NCBI RefSeq assembly: GCF_900104945.1 | Contig: NZ_LT629736.1 | Coordinates: 3,189,001-3,253,000, forward strand | DNA from: Halopseudomonas xinjiangensis | Lineage (GTDB): Bacteria; Pseudomonadota; Gammaproteobacteria; Pseudomonadales; Pseudomonadaceae | Length of the DNA: 64,000 nt | Direction: 5' to 3' | Part shown: piece by piece, positions 8,687-17,768 of the stretch | Layout of the letters: every line of letters starts with the position of its first letter | Position numbering within the stretch: position 1 is the first letter of the stretch | Position numbers and translations under genes: made by a program | The notes under the pieces: generated by a model | The model's database searches: none | What the model saw: only the letters and a program-made list of their open reading frames with translations | Told to the model about the DNA's origin: nothing

Positions 8687-8972
8687 CGATGCCTCCTTCC
8701 TTGTTTCCTGGTGGAGGAAGAGGGCAACCTTCATGCCAACAGCGTTTCGGATGAAACACCTTGAAAATCAACCCACTACGATTAGCAGAGGGAAGGCGAA
8801 GCATGCAATTTGCACTATTTGCCCTCTCGCGGCTTTGCGCTTTGCACGAACATATCAGGGCGATGCAACAATTCAATTGGCGAGTCAGGGGGCGGGAACT
8901 AAAGATTGCTGCCGAGTCACGAATATATATAGACGTGCCGTTCTGCTCAGGCAGCCATTCCGGAGTATTCAC
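8687..8972. promoter_or_regulatory. divergent intergenic region with weak ECF-like promoter
   Basis: This 286-base gap separates the BON gene (minus) from the DUF4136 lipoprotein (plus). The only candidate signal is GGAACTA at 8895-8901 with GTCACGA at 8916-8922, resembling an AlgU/sigma-E promoter but with a short 14-base spacer, so it is weak. A TATATATA stretch lies just downstream. No RNA gene is evident. Confidence 0.25.
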
Positions 8973-9539
8973 ATGTTACGCATGACCTTTTTGTCCGCCG
9001 CACTGGTGCTGCTCGCCGCCTGTCAGACTACCCAGCCGCAGCGAGACTACGACAGCAGCCGCAACTTCGCCGAGTATCGATCTTGGACCTGGGCCGACCC
9101 GGCCATCAACTTCACACCCGCCAACGACCCGCGGATCGGTAGCGACCTGGTGGCGCAGCGTCTCAAGGACGCGATTGCTTCCCAGCTCGACGCGCGTGGC
9201 TTGCGCCCGGCTGCTTCGCCGGAACAGGCGGATCTGAAGGTGCGTGCCGACATGGTCATCGACGAGCGTGAGCAGATGGTCACCACCAACTACGGCGTCG
9301 GCCTTGGTACCGGGTACTGGGGGGTATGGGGTGGTGGTCCTATGATGAGCGAGACGCGTTCGGTCGACTATCAGACCGCCACCTTGCAGATCGATCTGAT
9401 CGATGCAGAGGACAATCAGCTGGTATGGCGGGGCAGCAGTACCGAGGTGGTGCGCGATCAGAGCCAGTCGCCAGCCGAGCGAACCCGTTCCGCTCACGAG
9501 CTCGCCGCTCGGGTACTGACCGGCTACCCGCCGAACTGA
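8973..9539 (+). CDS. DUF4136 lipoprotein
   Basis: A 188-residue lipoprotein. The signal sequence ends in the lipobox 'LLAAC', so the mature N-terminus is Cys16. The mature part begins with the DUF4136 pattern 'DYDSSRNFAEYRSWTWADP' and carries the family's 'VAQRLKDAIASQLDARGL', 'ADLKVRADMVIDER', Gly/Trp-rich 'GVGLGTGYWGVWGGG' loop and 'TLQIDLIDAEDNQLVWRGSS' strand. Function is unknown; it is presumably anchored to the outer membrane. ATG 8973 has GGAG 7 bases upstream. It neighbours BON and DUF1328 genes, an association seen in envelope-stress groups, so a stress role is plausible but inferred. Confidence 0.85.
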   Translation: MLRMTFLSAALVLLAACQTTQPQRDYDSSRNFAEYRSWTWADPAINFTPANDPRIGSDLVAQRLKDAIASQLDARGLRPAASPEQADLKVRADMVIDEREQMVTTNYGVGLGTGYWGVWGGGPMMSETRSVDYQTATLQIDLIDAEDNQLVWRGSSTEVVRDQSQSPAERTRSAHELAARVLTGYPPN

Positions 9540-9564
9540 AGCGCTCGTAGCTCCGCGCCGGCCG

Positions 9565-10113
9565 TCAGAAGTTAGCCGGCGTGGTGGCGCTGATCAGCAG
9601 ACAGGGCTCGTCGAACGGGTTGCGGAAGCGGTGCGGCTGGTTACTGTCGAAGTAATAGCTGTCGCCGGTTTCGAGCACATGGGCTTCACCGTTGACAGTT
9701 ACTTCCAGCCGGCCGCTGACCACCGTGCCCGCCTCCTCCCCTTCATGATTGAGCATATCCGGCCCGGTATCCGAGCCGGGTGGGTAGGTCTCGTTGAGGA
9801 AGGCGAAAGCGCGGTTGGGGTGGCCTGTGCCGACCAGCCGCATGGTCACTTCACCGGAACCTATGTCGAGCAGCTCGTCGGCGCGGTAGATCACCTTGCG
9901 CTGACTGTCATGCTCGATTTCCAGCGAGAAGAAATCCACCAGGGACATCGGGATGCCCGAGAGTACCTTCTTGAGAGAGCTGACCGACGGGCTGACGCTG
10001 TTCTTTTCGATCATGGATATGGTGCTGTTGGTAACCCCTGCACGTTTGGCCAGTTCACGCTGGGACAGGCCCTTCATTTTTCTTATCGCTTTGAGACGCG
10101 CACCCACATCCAA
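9565..10113 (-). CDS. pauR: XRE-family regulator with cupin domain, PauR/PuuR-like
   Basis: A 182-residue regulator with an N-terminal helix-turn-helix (about 5-60: 'LKAIRKMKGLSQRELAKRAGVTNSTISMIE', quoted in part) and a C-terminal cupin (about 110-175: 'GEEAGTVVSGRLEVTVNGEAHVLETGDSYYFDSNQPHRF', in part). This is the layout of PuuR (E. coli) and PauR (P. aeruginosa), repressors of putrescine and other polyamine catabolism. The context supports PauR: alanine racemase, RidA, DadA, an Lrp regulator and a PauB-like oxidase follow in the order I recall for PA5301-PA5309. A GGAGG lies upstream of ATG 10113, at a rather long spacing of about 12 bases. It converges with the DUF4136 gene. Confidence 0.85.
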   Translation of the reverse strand: MDVGARLKAIRKMKGLSQRELAKRAGVTNSTISMIEKNSVSPSVSSLKKVLSGIPMSLVDFFSLEIEHDSQRKVIYRADELLDIGSGEVTMRLVGTGHPNRAFAFLNETYPPGSDTGPDMLNHEGEEAGTVVSGRLEVTVNGEAHVLETGDSYYFDSNQPHRFRNPFDEPCLLISATTPANF

Positions 10114-10224
10114 GGTCGGGATCCTCCGGGGCGGCTGCAGGCAGCCGGATGGTGAGACAGTTGTCGATTCAGTCCGGGATCATTGCACGGCTGTGCAGAA
10201 TTTTCAACGCGGTGCCGACGCGTG

Positions 10225-11298
10225 TCAGTCGCGATACAAGCGTTGCACGCGGTTCAGATTACAGAACAGCTGATAAGCAATGGTGCTGGCGTGGGCGGCC
10301 ACTTCGCTGGCATTCAGGCCGTTGCCCCAGAAACGTACAGGCGTGCCCAGCCCTGCCTGTGGCAGGTCGGTCAGATCGACCGTCAGCATATCCATGGAGA
10401 CCCGGCCGATGAGCCCGGTACGCTGGCCGCCGACCAATACTGGCGTGCCATCTCTGGCGTGGCGCGGATAGCCGTCAGCGTAACCCATCGCTACCACACC
10501 TATCCGCGTCGGACGCTGCGTGACGAAGCGCGAGCCGTAGCCGATCGGCTCGCCCGTCTCGATCTGGCGCACGGCGATGATCTTCGAGTCCAGTTGCATA
10601 ACCGGCAGGAGTCGCTCTGCATGAGTCTGTTCGAATTCGAAGGGCGTCGCGCCATACAGCATGATCCCCGGCCGCAGCCAGTCGCCATGCGCCGCGGGCC
10701 AGGCGAGGACACCGGGGGAGTTGCACAGGCTCGCCGGACCGCCGAGCGCATCGGTGGTCCGGTGAAAGACCGCCAGTTGTTCCTCGGTGCGGCCGGTCTC
10801 CGGCTCGTCAGCACGGGAAAAGTGCGTCATGCGGGTGAGTGACGCCACATTCGGGCTGTTTTCCAGCGAGCGCCAGATGGCTGGATACTCATCTGGTGCG
10901 AAGCCGACCCGGTGCATGCCGCTGTCGAGCTTGAGCCAGACATTCAGCGGGCGGGCAAGCCGCGCCTCGGCGAGGTCCGCCAGTTGACCGTGGTGATGAA
11001 TCACGACCCACAGGTCGTGCTCGACAATCAATTCAAGCTCGGTTACCTCGAACCAGCCTTCCAGCAGCAGTATCGGCTGGCTGATGCCGGCCTGACGAAG
11101 CTCCAGTGCTTCCTCGATGCAGGCGACAGCGAAGCCATCGGCCAACTCGCGCAATGCCTCGGCACAGCGAACCGCACCGTGCCCGTAGGCATTGGCCTTG
11201 ACCACCGCCAGTGCCCGAGCCGCAGGCGCCAGCGTTTTAGCGAACTGATAATTGTGGCGCAGGGCGGAGAGGTCGATGACGGCGTGGGCTGGGCGCAT
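10225..11298 (-). CDS. alr: alanine racemase (catabolic DadX type)
   Basis: A 357-residue PLP-dependent alanine racemase. The PLP lysine is Lys34 in '[10 protein letters not shown]'; the second-base tyrosine lies in '[10 protein letters not shown]' (about residue 250). '[11 protein letters not shown]' and 'RPGIMLYG' are other family blocks. ATG 11298 begins the family N-terminus ('[17 protein letters not shown]'); an upstream in-frame extension of 66 codons has no resemblance. The position next to dadA and a RidA gene argues for the catabolic racemase (DadX) that feeds D-alanine to DadA; it may also supply D-Ala for peptidoglycan if no other alr exists, which cannot be seen here. Confidence 0.93.
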   Translation of the reverse strand: MRPAHAVIDLSALRHNYQFAKTLAPAARALAVVKANAYGHGAVRCAEALRELADGFAVACIEEALELRQAGISQPILLLEGWFEVTELELIVEHDLWVVIHHHGQLADLAEARLARPLNVWLKLDSGMHRVGFAPDEYPAIWRSLENSPNVASLTRMTHFSRADEPETGRTEEQLAVFHRTTDALGGPASLCNSPGVLAWPAAHGDWLRPGIMLYGATPFEFEQTHAERLLPVMQLDSKIIAVRQIETGEPIGYGSRFVTQRPTRIGVVAMGYADGYPRHARDGTPVLVGGQRTGLIGRVSMDMLTVDLTDLPQAGLGTPVRFWGNGLNASEVAAHASTIAYQLFCNLNRVQRLYRD

Positions 11299-11387
11299 GT
11301 TCGAATCTTGAGGGCGGCGGGATCGGGCTATCCCGGATGGCGCTAGCGTATCAGACTGACCGGGCGGCGAGGAGCAGCCCGACCTTG

Positions 11388-11744
11388 TCAAAGCGCCGCA
11401 ATCACCGACATTTCGACGAGGATCTCCGGCTCGCACAGTCGCGCCTCGACCGTCGCCCGTGCTGGAGCGGTTCCTTCGGGCAGCCACTGGTCCCACACGC
11501 TGTTCATTGCTGCGGAATCGGCGTCGATATCCTTCAGATAGATGGTCACCGAGAGGATCCGCGTCTTGTCACTGCCGGCCTCGGCGAGTAACTGCTCGAT
11601 GGCCGCCAGCGTGCTGCGGGTCTGGGCGGCGCAGTCAGCATTCAGATCCTCGTCGTCAGCTACCTGCCCGGCGAGATAGATGGTGTTCTGGTGAATGACG
11701 ATCTGACTCATGCGACGGTTAGTGTGCAGACGCTGGACGGACAT
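11388..11744 (-). CDS. RidA-family (YjgF/YER057c) deaminase
   Basis: A 118-residue RidA-superfamily protein. RidA-type enzymes hydrolyse reactive enamine/imine intermediates released by PLP- and flavin-dependent amino-acid enzymes. Visible family features are 'VYLAGQV' ('[13 protein letters not shown]' here), 'Q....L..I..LL..AGS', 'SVTIYLKDI' and the arginine in '[19 protein letters not shown]'. Its place between dadA and alanine racemase fits detoxification of 2-iminopropionate made by D-alanine oxidation. With ATG 11744 the N-terminus is '[18 protein letters not shown]', which resembles other members of this subgroup, but then the gene overlaps the dadA 3' end by 26 bases; ATG 11711 avoids the overlap and cannot be excluded. 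Confidence 0.88.
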   Translation of the reverse strand: MSVQRLHTNRRMSQIVIHQNTIYLAGQVADDEDLNADCAAQTRSTLAAIEQLLAEAGSDKTRILSVTIYLKDIDADSAAMNSVWDQWLPEGTAPARATVEARLCEPEILVEMSVIAAL

Positions 11745-13017
11745 GCCGGCGTGTCTCCCTGTGTCGAGTGTAACGATCGATGCCGATGCCCTCGGTGCGG
11801 ATCGCGGGTGTGTGTCCGCTGATCAGATCGGCCAGCAACTGGCCGGACCCGCAGGACATGGTCCAGCCGAGCGTACCATGGCCGGTATTGAGATAGAGGT
11901 TGTGCAGAGTACTGGCGCCGATCACCGGCGTGCCATCGGGCGTCATCGGTCGGAAGCCGGTCCAGAAGCTGGCCTGGCTGGCATCACCAGCGCCTGGGAA
12001 CAGATCGCCGACCACCATCTCCAGCGTGGCACGCCTTTGGTCTCGCAAGGCGGTATCGAAGCCGGCCAGCTCGGCCATGCCACCGACCCGGATCCGGTCG
12101 GCAAAGCGTGTCACCGCCACCTTGTAGGTTTCGTCCATGATGGTGGACACCGGGGCGCGGTCGCTGTCGATGACCGGCAGCGTCAGTGAGTAACCCTTGA
12201 CCGGATATACCGGCAGATCAATGCCCAGCGGCCGCAGCCACTGGGGCGAATAGCTGCCGAGGGCCAGCACGTAGCTGTCGGCGCGAAGCACTTCGTCGCT
12301 CAGCCGAACGCCGGTGATCCCTTCGCCGTCGCTGAGCAGGCCCTGAATTTCGCAGTTGAACCGAAACTCTACGCCCAGTGCCTGGCATTGTGTGGCCAGA
12401 CGCGTGGTGAACAGATGGCAGTCGCCGGTCTCGTCGCCCGGTAGTTGCAGGCCGCCGACGATACGCTCGGCACTTGCGGCCAGGCCTGGCTCGGCTTCGA
12501 TGCAGCCGGCCCGGTCGAGCAGCCGGTACGGCACGCCGCAACGTTCGAGTACGGCTATGTCCTTGGTAGCGGCGTCGAGCTGTTTCTGCGTACGGAAGAG
12601 CTGCAAGGTGCCGAGCTGGCGGTGTTCGTAATCCACCCCGCTGTCCCGGCGCAGCTCCACCAGGCAGTCTCGGCTGTATTCCGCCAGACGCATCATGCGT
12701 TCCTTGTTCACCGCATAGCGCGCCTCGGTGCAGTTGGCGAGCATGCGCGCCATCCAGCGGTACTGATCCGGATCGCTGGTCGGTCTAATGGCCAGCGGAG
12801 CATGCTTCGCGGCCATCCACTTGATTGCTTTCAGCGGCACGCCCGGCGCTGCCCAGGGCGCGGAATAGCCGGGCGAGATCATGCCGGCATTACCGAAGCT
12901 GGTTTCCAGCGCAGGCCCCGGCTGGCGGTCGATCACGGTGATCTGATGCCCGGCTTTGGCCAGGTACCACGCGCTGGTAACGCCGATTACGCCGCTTCCG
13001 AGGATCATGACGTGCAT
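11719..13017 (-). CDS. dadA: D-amino acid dehydrogenase small subunit DadA
   Basis: A 432-residue FAD enzyme that oxidises D-alanine and other D-amino acids to 2-oxo acids and ammonia, passing electrons to the respiratory chain at the inner membrane. The FAD-binding motif GSGVIG is at 7-12. Diagnostic DadA blocks follow: '[25 protein letters not shown]' (in part), '[17 protein letters not shown]', '[13 protein letters not shown]' and the C-terminal '[18 protein letters not shown]'. ATG 13017 is the family start ('[12 protein letters not shown]'). It heads the minus-strand dadA-ridA-alr operon and diverges from the Lrp-type regulator dadR, which in Pseudomonas activates dadAX in response to alanine. 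Confidence 0.94.
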   Translation of the reverse strand: MHVMILGSGVIGVTSAWYLAKAGHQITVIDRQPGPALETSFGNAGMISPGYSAPWAAPGVPLKAIKWMAAKHAPLAIRPTSDPDQYRWMARMLANCTEARYAVNKERMMRLAEYSRDCLVELRRDSGVDYEHRQLGTLQLFRTQKQLDAATKDIAVLERCGVPYRLLDRAGCIEAEPGLAASAERIVGGLQLPGDETGDCHLFTTRLATQCQALGVEFRFNCEIQGLLSDGEGITGVRLSDEVLRADSYVLALGSYSPQWLRPLGIDLPVYPVKGYSLTLPVIDSDRAPVSTIMDETYKVAVTRFADRIRVGGMAELAGFDTALRDQRRATLEMVVGDLFPGAGDASQASFWTGFRPMTPDGTPVIGASTLHNLYLNTGHGTLGWTMSCGSGQLLADLISGHTPAIRTEGIGIDRYTRHRETRRHVRPASAH

Positions 13018-13171
13018 TGCGTTGGCTCCCGAGTGGGCGTGGATAGAATGGATAACTTGCCGCAATGGGCAATATCACTATTCTAGAAGCGCTGGGTCTG
13101 GGCGATTTCTCGAATAAACAGTATTGGTTGGAAAATAACGCTGTGAATAAGCTGATAAACAGGAAGAAACC

Positions 13172-13666
13172 ATGAAAACGCGCAGGGCATCCAGCCGCGA
13201 GCTCGACAAGATCGATCTGAGTATTCTGCGCGTGCTGCAGAACGAAGGGCGCATCTCTTACGTCGAGCTGGGCGATCGCGTCGGGCTTTCGACCACGCCC
13301 TGCATGGAGCGGGTCAAGCGGTTGGAGCGCGAGAAGTTCATCCTCGGCTACGGCGCGCGGCTCAACCCGCAGAAACTCCAGGCCAACCTGCTGGTGTTTG
13401 TCGAGATCAGCCTCGCATCGAAGTCGGCGGACATCTTCGACGACTTTCGCCGCGCGGCGATCAAGCTGCCCCACGTGCTGGAATGTCATCTCGTCTCCGG
13501 CGACTTCGACTACCTGATCAAGGCGCGGATCTCCGAGATGGCCTCATACCGCAAGTTGCTCGGCGACATCCTGCTCAAGCTGCCGGGAGTCCGGGAATCG
13601 AAAAGCTACATTGTCATGGAAGAACTCAAGGAAACCCTGGCGATCCCTATACCTGAAAGCGATTAG
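13172..13666 (+). CDS. dadR: Lrp/AsnC-family regulator DadR
   Basis: A 164-residue Lrp/AsnC regulator. The N-terminal helix-turn-helix is at about 12-60 ('LDKIDLSILRVLQNEGRISYVELGDRVGLSTTPC', quoted in part) and the C-terminal RAM ligand-binding domain at about 75-155 ('VFVEISL', 'VLECHLVSGDFDYLIKARI'). Proteins of this subgroup are DadR/Lrp (PA5308), which senses alanine and activates dadAX. It lies divergent to dadA with 154 bases between them, an AT-rich stretch where Lrp-type binding sites would be expected, though I could not define a consensus operator by eye. Confidence 0.9.
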   Translation: MKTRRASSRELDKIDLSILRVLQNEGRISYVELGDRVGLSTTPCMERVKRLEREKFILGYGARLNPQKLQANLLVFVEISLASKSADIFDDFRRAAIKLPHVLECHLVSGDFDYLIKARISEMASYRKLLGDILLKLPGVRESKSYIVMEELKETLAIPIPESD

Positions 13667-13728
13667 CCGCTAAGCTGCTGTCAAATTTTATTTACATTTT
13701 TACGCCAATCCTGAACGGAACCAAGCCT

Positions 13729-15024
13729 GTGCTGACCCATACGCCTGACCATGCACCGTCCTACTACGCCGCTACCCGTAACCAGAGCCTGAAGCTGCCG
13801 GCCCTCGAAGGCGACGTGCAGGTCGACGTGTGCATCGTCGGCGGCGGCTTCACCGGCCTGAACACGGCGATCGAGCTCCGTCAGCGCGGCTTGTCGGTCG
13901 CGCTGGTCGAGGCCCATCAGATCGGCTGGGGCGCCAGTGGTCGTAACGGCGGTCAGCTGATCCGCGGCGTGGGTCATGATCTGGATCAGTTCGAGAAGAC
14001 CATCGGCCGCGAAGGTGTGCGCGATCTGAAGCGCATGGGTATCGAGGCGGTGCAGATCGTCCGTGAGCGCGTCGAGGCTTTCAGCATCGATTGTGACCTG
14101 ACCTGGGGCTACTGCGACCTGGCGAACAAGCCAGCCCATCTGGACCAGTTCCGTGCCGATCGTGACGAACTGCTGGAACTGGGTTATCCCCATGAACTGA
14201 AGATGGTCGAGTCCGGGCAGATGCATAGTGTTGTCGGCTCCGATTGCTACGTGGGCGGAATGACCGATGCTGGCTCAGGCCATCTGCATCCGTTGAATCT
14301 GGCGCTGGGCGAGGCCAAGGCGGCGCTGGAGCTCGGTGCTCAGCTATTCGAGCATTCCTATGTGACGCAGATCGATTTCGGCCCGGTGGTTACCGTGCAT
14401 GCCGCACGCGGACGCGTGCGTGCCGGGCAACTGGTGATCGGCTGCAATGCGTACATCGGCTCGCTACACCACCAGCTCAGCGGCACAGTGATTCCGGCCG
14501 GCAGCTACGTGATCGCTACCGAGCCTCTCGGCGAGGAGCGCGCGGCACGGCTGATTCCGCAGAACATGGCGATGTGTGACCAGCGCGTGGCGCTCGATTA
14601 TTACCGGCTCTCGGCAGACAAACGGCTGTTGTTCGGCGGCGCCTGCCATTACTCGGGCCGCGACCCTGCGGATATCGAGGCCTATATGCGGCCGAAGATG
14701 CTCAGGGTGTTCCCGGAGCTGGCAGACGTACGTGTCGAGTATCAGTGGGGCGGAATGATCGGCATCGGCGCCAATCGCCTGCCGCAGATCGGCAGACTGC
14801 CGGAACACAGCAACGTGTTCTATTCGCAGGCCTATTCGGGCCACGGGGTGAACGCGACGCACCTGGCGGCGCGGATTCTGGCCGAAGCCATCACCGGCCA
14901 GGCGAGCCGCGGTTTCGAGCTGTTCAGCCGCGTGCCGCACATGCACTTCCCCGGCGGCCAGCGCCTCCGTGCGCCACTGCTGGCGATGGGCATGGCCTGG
15001 CAGCAGCTGAAGGAAATCCTCTAG
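13729..15024 (+). CDS. gamma-glutamylputrescine oxidase-like FAD enzyme (PuuB/PauB)
   Basis: A 431-residue FAD-dependent oxidoreductase of the PuuB/PauB (DAO) family. 'PSYYAATRNQSLKLPALEGDVQVDVCIVGGGFTGL' (quoted in part) contains the substrate-side N-terminus and the FAD motif GGGFTG at 38-43; 'GWGASGRNGGQLIRG' and the C-terminal 'YSQAYSGHGVNATHLAARILAEAI' (in part) are also family features. PuuB/PauB oxidise gamma-glutamylated polyamines to the aldehyde. It starts with GTG 13729; the region before it is AT-rich and carries only a weak Shine-Dalgarno. Position after dadR matches the pauB4 gene (PA5309) of P. aeruginosa as I recall it. The PauR-like regulator 3.6 kb away is its likely controller. 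Confidence 0.85.
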   Translation: MLTHTPDHAPSYYAATRNQSLKLPALEGDVQVDVCIVGGGFTGLNTAIELRQRGLSVALVEAHQIGWGASGRNGGQLIRGVGHDLDQFEKTIGREGVRDLKRMGIEAVQIVRERVEAFSIDCDLTWGYCDLANKPAHLDQFRADRDELLELGYPHELKMVESGQMHSVVGSDCYVGGMTDAGSGHLHPLNLALGEAKAALELGAQLFEHSYVTQIDFGPVVTVHAARGRVRAGQLVIGCNAYIGSLHHQLSGTVIPAGSYVIATEPLGEERAARLIPQNMAMCDQRVALDYYRLSADKRLLFGGACHYSGRDPADIEAYMRPKMLRVFPELADVRVEYQWGGMIGIGANRLPQIGRLPEHSNVFYSQAYSGHGVNATHLAARILAEAITGQASRGFELFSRVPHMHFPGGQRLRAPLLAMGMAWQQLKEIL

Positions 15025-15031
15025 CGGGACG

Positions 15032-16369
15032 TCAGTCCTGTTTGACCTCGGTCAGGCCCCACTCCATATCGGCCACCCGTGCAGGCTGCGCGGATAGATC
15101 GAACAGGTCTCCGTTAGCCGGCACCATCCCCTGCATGCCCAAGCTGCGGGCGAATTCCAGATGGGCCTGCTGATGGTAGGGTTCGCCATGCACCGGCAGC
15201 AGGTAGCGCGCCTTCAGCCAGCCGTACATCTGCCGCAGGTCCTCCTGTGGCGGGTGGCCCGAGGAGTGGATGGGCGCCATCTCGTCATCGATGATATTCA
15301 CGCCCTGCTCCGTCAGACCCCGGCGAATGCGCTCAAGCGATTCTTCGTTGCCTGGAATCAGCCTTGAGGAGAACAGTACGGTGTCACCTTCTTCCAGCGA
15401 GAGGTGCGGATGGTTGCCGCTGGCCAGCCGGCCCAGCGCCGCAGCCGGCTCGCCCTGGCTACCGGTACAGATCCACAGCTGTTGTTCGCGAGGCAGATAA
15501 CCCAGCTCCCAGGGGCTGATAAAACCCGGGCGCGAACTCAGGTAATTCAACGCACGCCCAGCGCTGTGCATGGTCAGCAGGCTGCGCCCGAGCAGTCCGG
15601 CGTAGCGAGCGGTGTCGAAGGCGATTTCGGCGAGACTCTGCAGTCGCGCCAGGTTGCTGGCAAAGCAGGTGACGATAACCCGCTTGCGACAAGCACGGAT
15701 CGTGTCAGACAGGCCGTTCTGCACGTCGGCCTCGGAGCGGCTGGTGCCGGGAACCGGGGCGTTGGTCGAGTCGCCGATTACCGCGTGAACACCGCTGCGA
15801 CCCAGCGCTTGCAACCGGCTCTGCGCCGTCAGCCCGCCGACCACCGGTGATGGGTCGAGCTTCCAGTCGCCGCTATGGTAGATACGCTTGCCTGCCGCCT
15901 CGATGACGATGCCGTGCGACTCGGGGATCGAATGCGTCACCGGAATCCACTCGGCCTGAAAGTTGCCGATGCCTATCGGCTCCAGCGACCGAATCTCTTT
16001 CATCTGTGGCCACTGCAACGACGGGTCGAGCTTGTTGCGGATCAGGTGTGCGGCGAACGGGCTGGCGTACAGCGGGCAGTTCAGCTCGCGCCAGAGATGC
16101 GGAATGGCCCCGATGTGATCTTCATGCCCATGTGTAATCAGCAAGGCCGAAAGCTGTATATCGTGCTGCTTGAGTGCAGCGAGGCTGGGGACCGACATGA
16201 TGTTGCTGCCGCCGGGCATCGACTGCAGCGCAAAGCCACAGTCCACTGCAATCCACTGTCCCGCCGAGCCGTACAGGTAGAAGTTCGCACCGAACATGCC
16301 GGCGCCCCCGAGGGCGATGAAGAACGGGCCTGGCTGACGGTGCAACTGGTCGAAGCGTGGTGCGGTCAT
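15032..16369 (-). CDS. RNase J-like metallo-beta-lactamase-fold hydrolase
   Basis: A 445-residue MBL-fold enzyme. The metal motif HGHEDH is at 80-85 in 'ITHGHEDHIGAIPH'; further ligands are the histidine in 'IPVTHSIPESHGIVI', the aspartate in 'YHSGDWKLDPSP' and the late 'HSSGHPPQEDLRQM' and 'LLPVHGEPYH'. The order of motifs, with a beta-CASP-like insert and the 'SGH' signature, is that of ribonuclease J, but it is shorter than the roughly 550-residue Gram-positive enzyme and lacks its C-terminal domain. Gammaproteobacteria mostly rely on RNase E, so an RNase J-type protein here is notable; substrate is not established. ATG 16369 with AGGA upstream was preferred over a TTG nine codons earlier. 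Confidence 0.8.
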   Translation of the reverse strand: MTAPRFDQLHRQPGPFFIALGGAGMFGANFYLYGSAGQWIAVDCGFALQSMPGGSNIMSVPSLAALKQHDIQLSALLITHGHEDHIGAIPHLWRELNCPLYASPFAAHLIRNKLDPSLQWPQMKEIRSLEPIGIGNFQAEWIPVTHSIPESHGIVIEAAGKRIYHSGDWKLDPSPVVGGLTAQSRLQALGRSGVHAVIGDSTNAPVPGTSRSEADVQNGLSDTIRACRKRVIVTCFASNLARLQSLAEIAFDTARYAGLLGRSLLTMHSAGRALNYLSSRPGFISPWELGYLPREQQLWICTGSQGEPAAALGRLASGNHPHLSLEEGDTVLFSSRLIPGNEESLERIRRGLTEQGVNIIDDEMAPIHSSGHPPQEDLRQMYGWLKARYLLPVHGEPYHQQAHLEFARSLGMQGMVPANGDLFDLSAQPARVADMEWGLTEVKQD

Positions 16370-16429
16370 GGGGCTGTCCTGTTCGAAGTCTTTCAAAACA
16401 GCTTAACAGATGATCCGCGACCGACCGGT

Positions 16430-17659
16430 TCAGGCAAAAAACCAGTAGCACACGGCGATGGCTGCGAGCATGCCGGCCAAATCGGCCAACAGCGCGCAGC
16501 CCAGGCCATGCCGTACGCGGCGGATACCGACCGCGCCGAAGTACACCGCCACCACATAAAAGGTCGTCTCGGTGCTGCCCTGAAAGGTCGCTGCCAGTAA
16601 CGCGGCGAAGCTGTCGACCCCATGCGTGTTCATGGTTTCGATCATCATCGCCCGTGCACCGCTGCCCGATAATGGCTTGATCAACGCGGTGGGCAGCGCG
16701 TCGACAAAGCGGGTATCCCAGTCCATCGACACGGCCAGCCAGCGGATAGCATCCAATACTGCGTCCAGCACGCCACTGGCGCGAAGCACACCTACTGCTA
16801 CCAGCATCGCAACCAGGTAAGGCAGCAATGAGACGGTGAAGCTGAAGCCTTCTTTGGCGCCTTCGATGAAGGCATCGTAGACATGCACCTTGCGCGCCCA
16901 ACCGACCAGTAGAAACAGCATGACGATGCCGAACAGCGTCAGGTTGCCAACCAGCGTCGAGGTGGCAGCCAGCGCCTGTGCGGACAGACCGGCGAGCACG
17001 GCAAGCAGCGCGCCGAGTGCGAGAGCACCGGCACCCAGATAGGCCAGCACGACGGGATCCCACAATTTCAGCCGCTGCATCAGCGCGACGCTGAATAGGC
17101 CGGTGAGACTCGAAGCGGTAGTCGCCAGCAGGATCGGCAGAAATACCGCGGTGGGATCGGACGCGCCCTGTTGCGCGCGGTACATGAAGATAGTCACCGG
17201 CAATAACGTCAGCGACGAGGCATTGAGCACCAGAAACAGGATTTGCGCATTGCTTGCCGTGTCCCGGCTCGGATTGAGCGTTTGCAGGGAGTGCATGGCC
17301 TTCAGACCGATCGGCGTCGCTGCGTTGTCCAGCCCCAGCACGTTCGCGGCAAAATTCATGGTGATGTGCCCGAGCGCGGGATGCCCGCTGGGGACCTCCG
17401 GCATCAGACGGCGGAATAGCGGGTTGAGTACTCGAGCCAGCAGATCGATCAGGCCGGCCTTCTCGGCGATGGCCAGCAGGCCCAGCCAGAGAGTCATGGT
17501 GCCGATCAGCACGATGATGATGTCGACGCTGAGCCGTGTCATATCGAACAACGCGGCGACCAGGCGGCTGAACACCTCGGTGTCACCTCCCCCCAACCAT
17601 TGCCAGAGCGCGGCAGCGAATGCGGCAATGAAAAAGCTCAGCCAGATACCGTTAAGCAT
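16430..17659 (-). CDS. SpmA/SpmB-like nucleoside-recognition (Gate) membrane protein
   Basis: A 409-residue integral membrane protein with many hydrophobic helices. The N-terminal half resembles spore maturation protein A ('VLIGTMTLWLGLLAIAEKAGLIDLLARVLNPLFRRLMPEVP', quoted in part, and 'MNFAANVLGLDNAATPIGLKAM'); the C-terminal half resembles SpmB ('FKEGF'-like 'GAKEGFSFTVSLLPYLVAMLVAVG', 'IKPLSGSGARAMM', 'FQGSTETTFYVVAVYFGAVG'). Each half is a 'nucleoside recognition' or Gate domain, so this is a natural SpmA-SpmB fusion as found in many Proteobacteria. A transport role is inferred from the fold; the substrate is unknown. It is tandem with the RNase J-like gene, 60 bases apart. Confidence 0.85.
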   Translation of the reverse strand: MLNGIWLSFFIAAFAAALWQWLGGGDTEVFSRLVAALFDMTRLSVDIIIVLIGTMTLWLGLLAIAEKAGLIDLLARVLNPLFRRLMPEVPSGHPALGHITMNFAANVLGLDNAATPIGLKAMHSLQTLNPSRDTASNAQILFLVLNASSLTLLPVTIFMYRAQQGASDPTAVFLPILLATTASSLTGLFSVALMQRLKLWDPVVLAYLGAGALALGALLAVLAGLSAQALAATSTLVGNLTLFGIVMLFLLVGWARKVHVYDAFIEGAKEGFSFTVSLLPYLVAMLVAVGVLRASGVLDAVLDAIRWLAVSMDWDTRFVDALPTALIKPLSGSGARAMMIETMNTHGVDSFAALLAATFQGSTETTFYVVAVYFGAVGIRRVRHGLGCALLADLAGMLAAIAVCYWFFA

Positions 17660-17768
17660 GCTTGCAGTGCGTCCTGCTCGGCTTCATGTAGGGAGTCGCT
17701 CTGGCTGACCATCCGCGAAGGTGGGAAGTAGGCGACCGCGGACAGCTATGCTGCCGACTTGATGAGCA

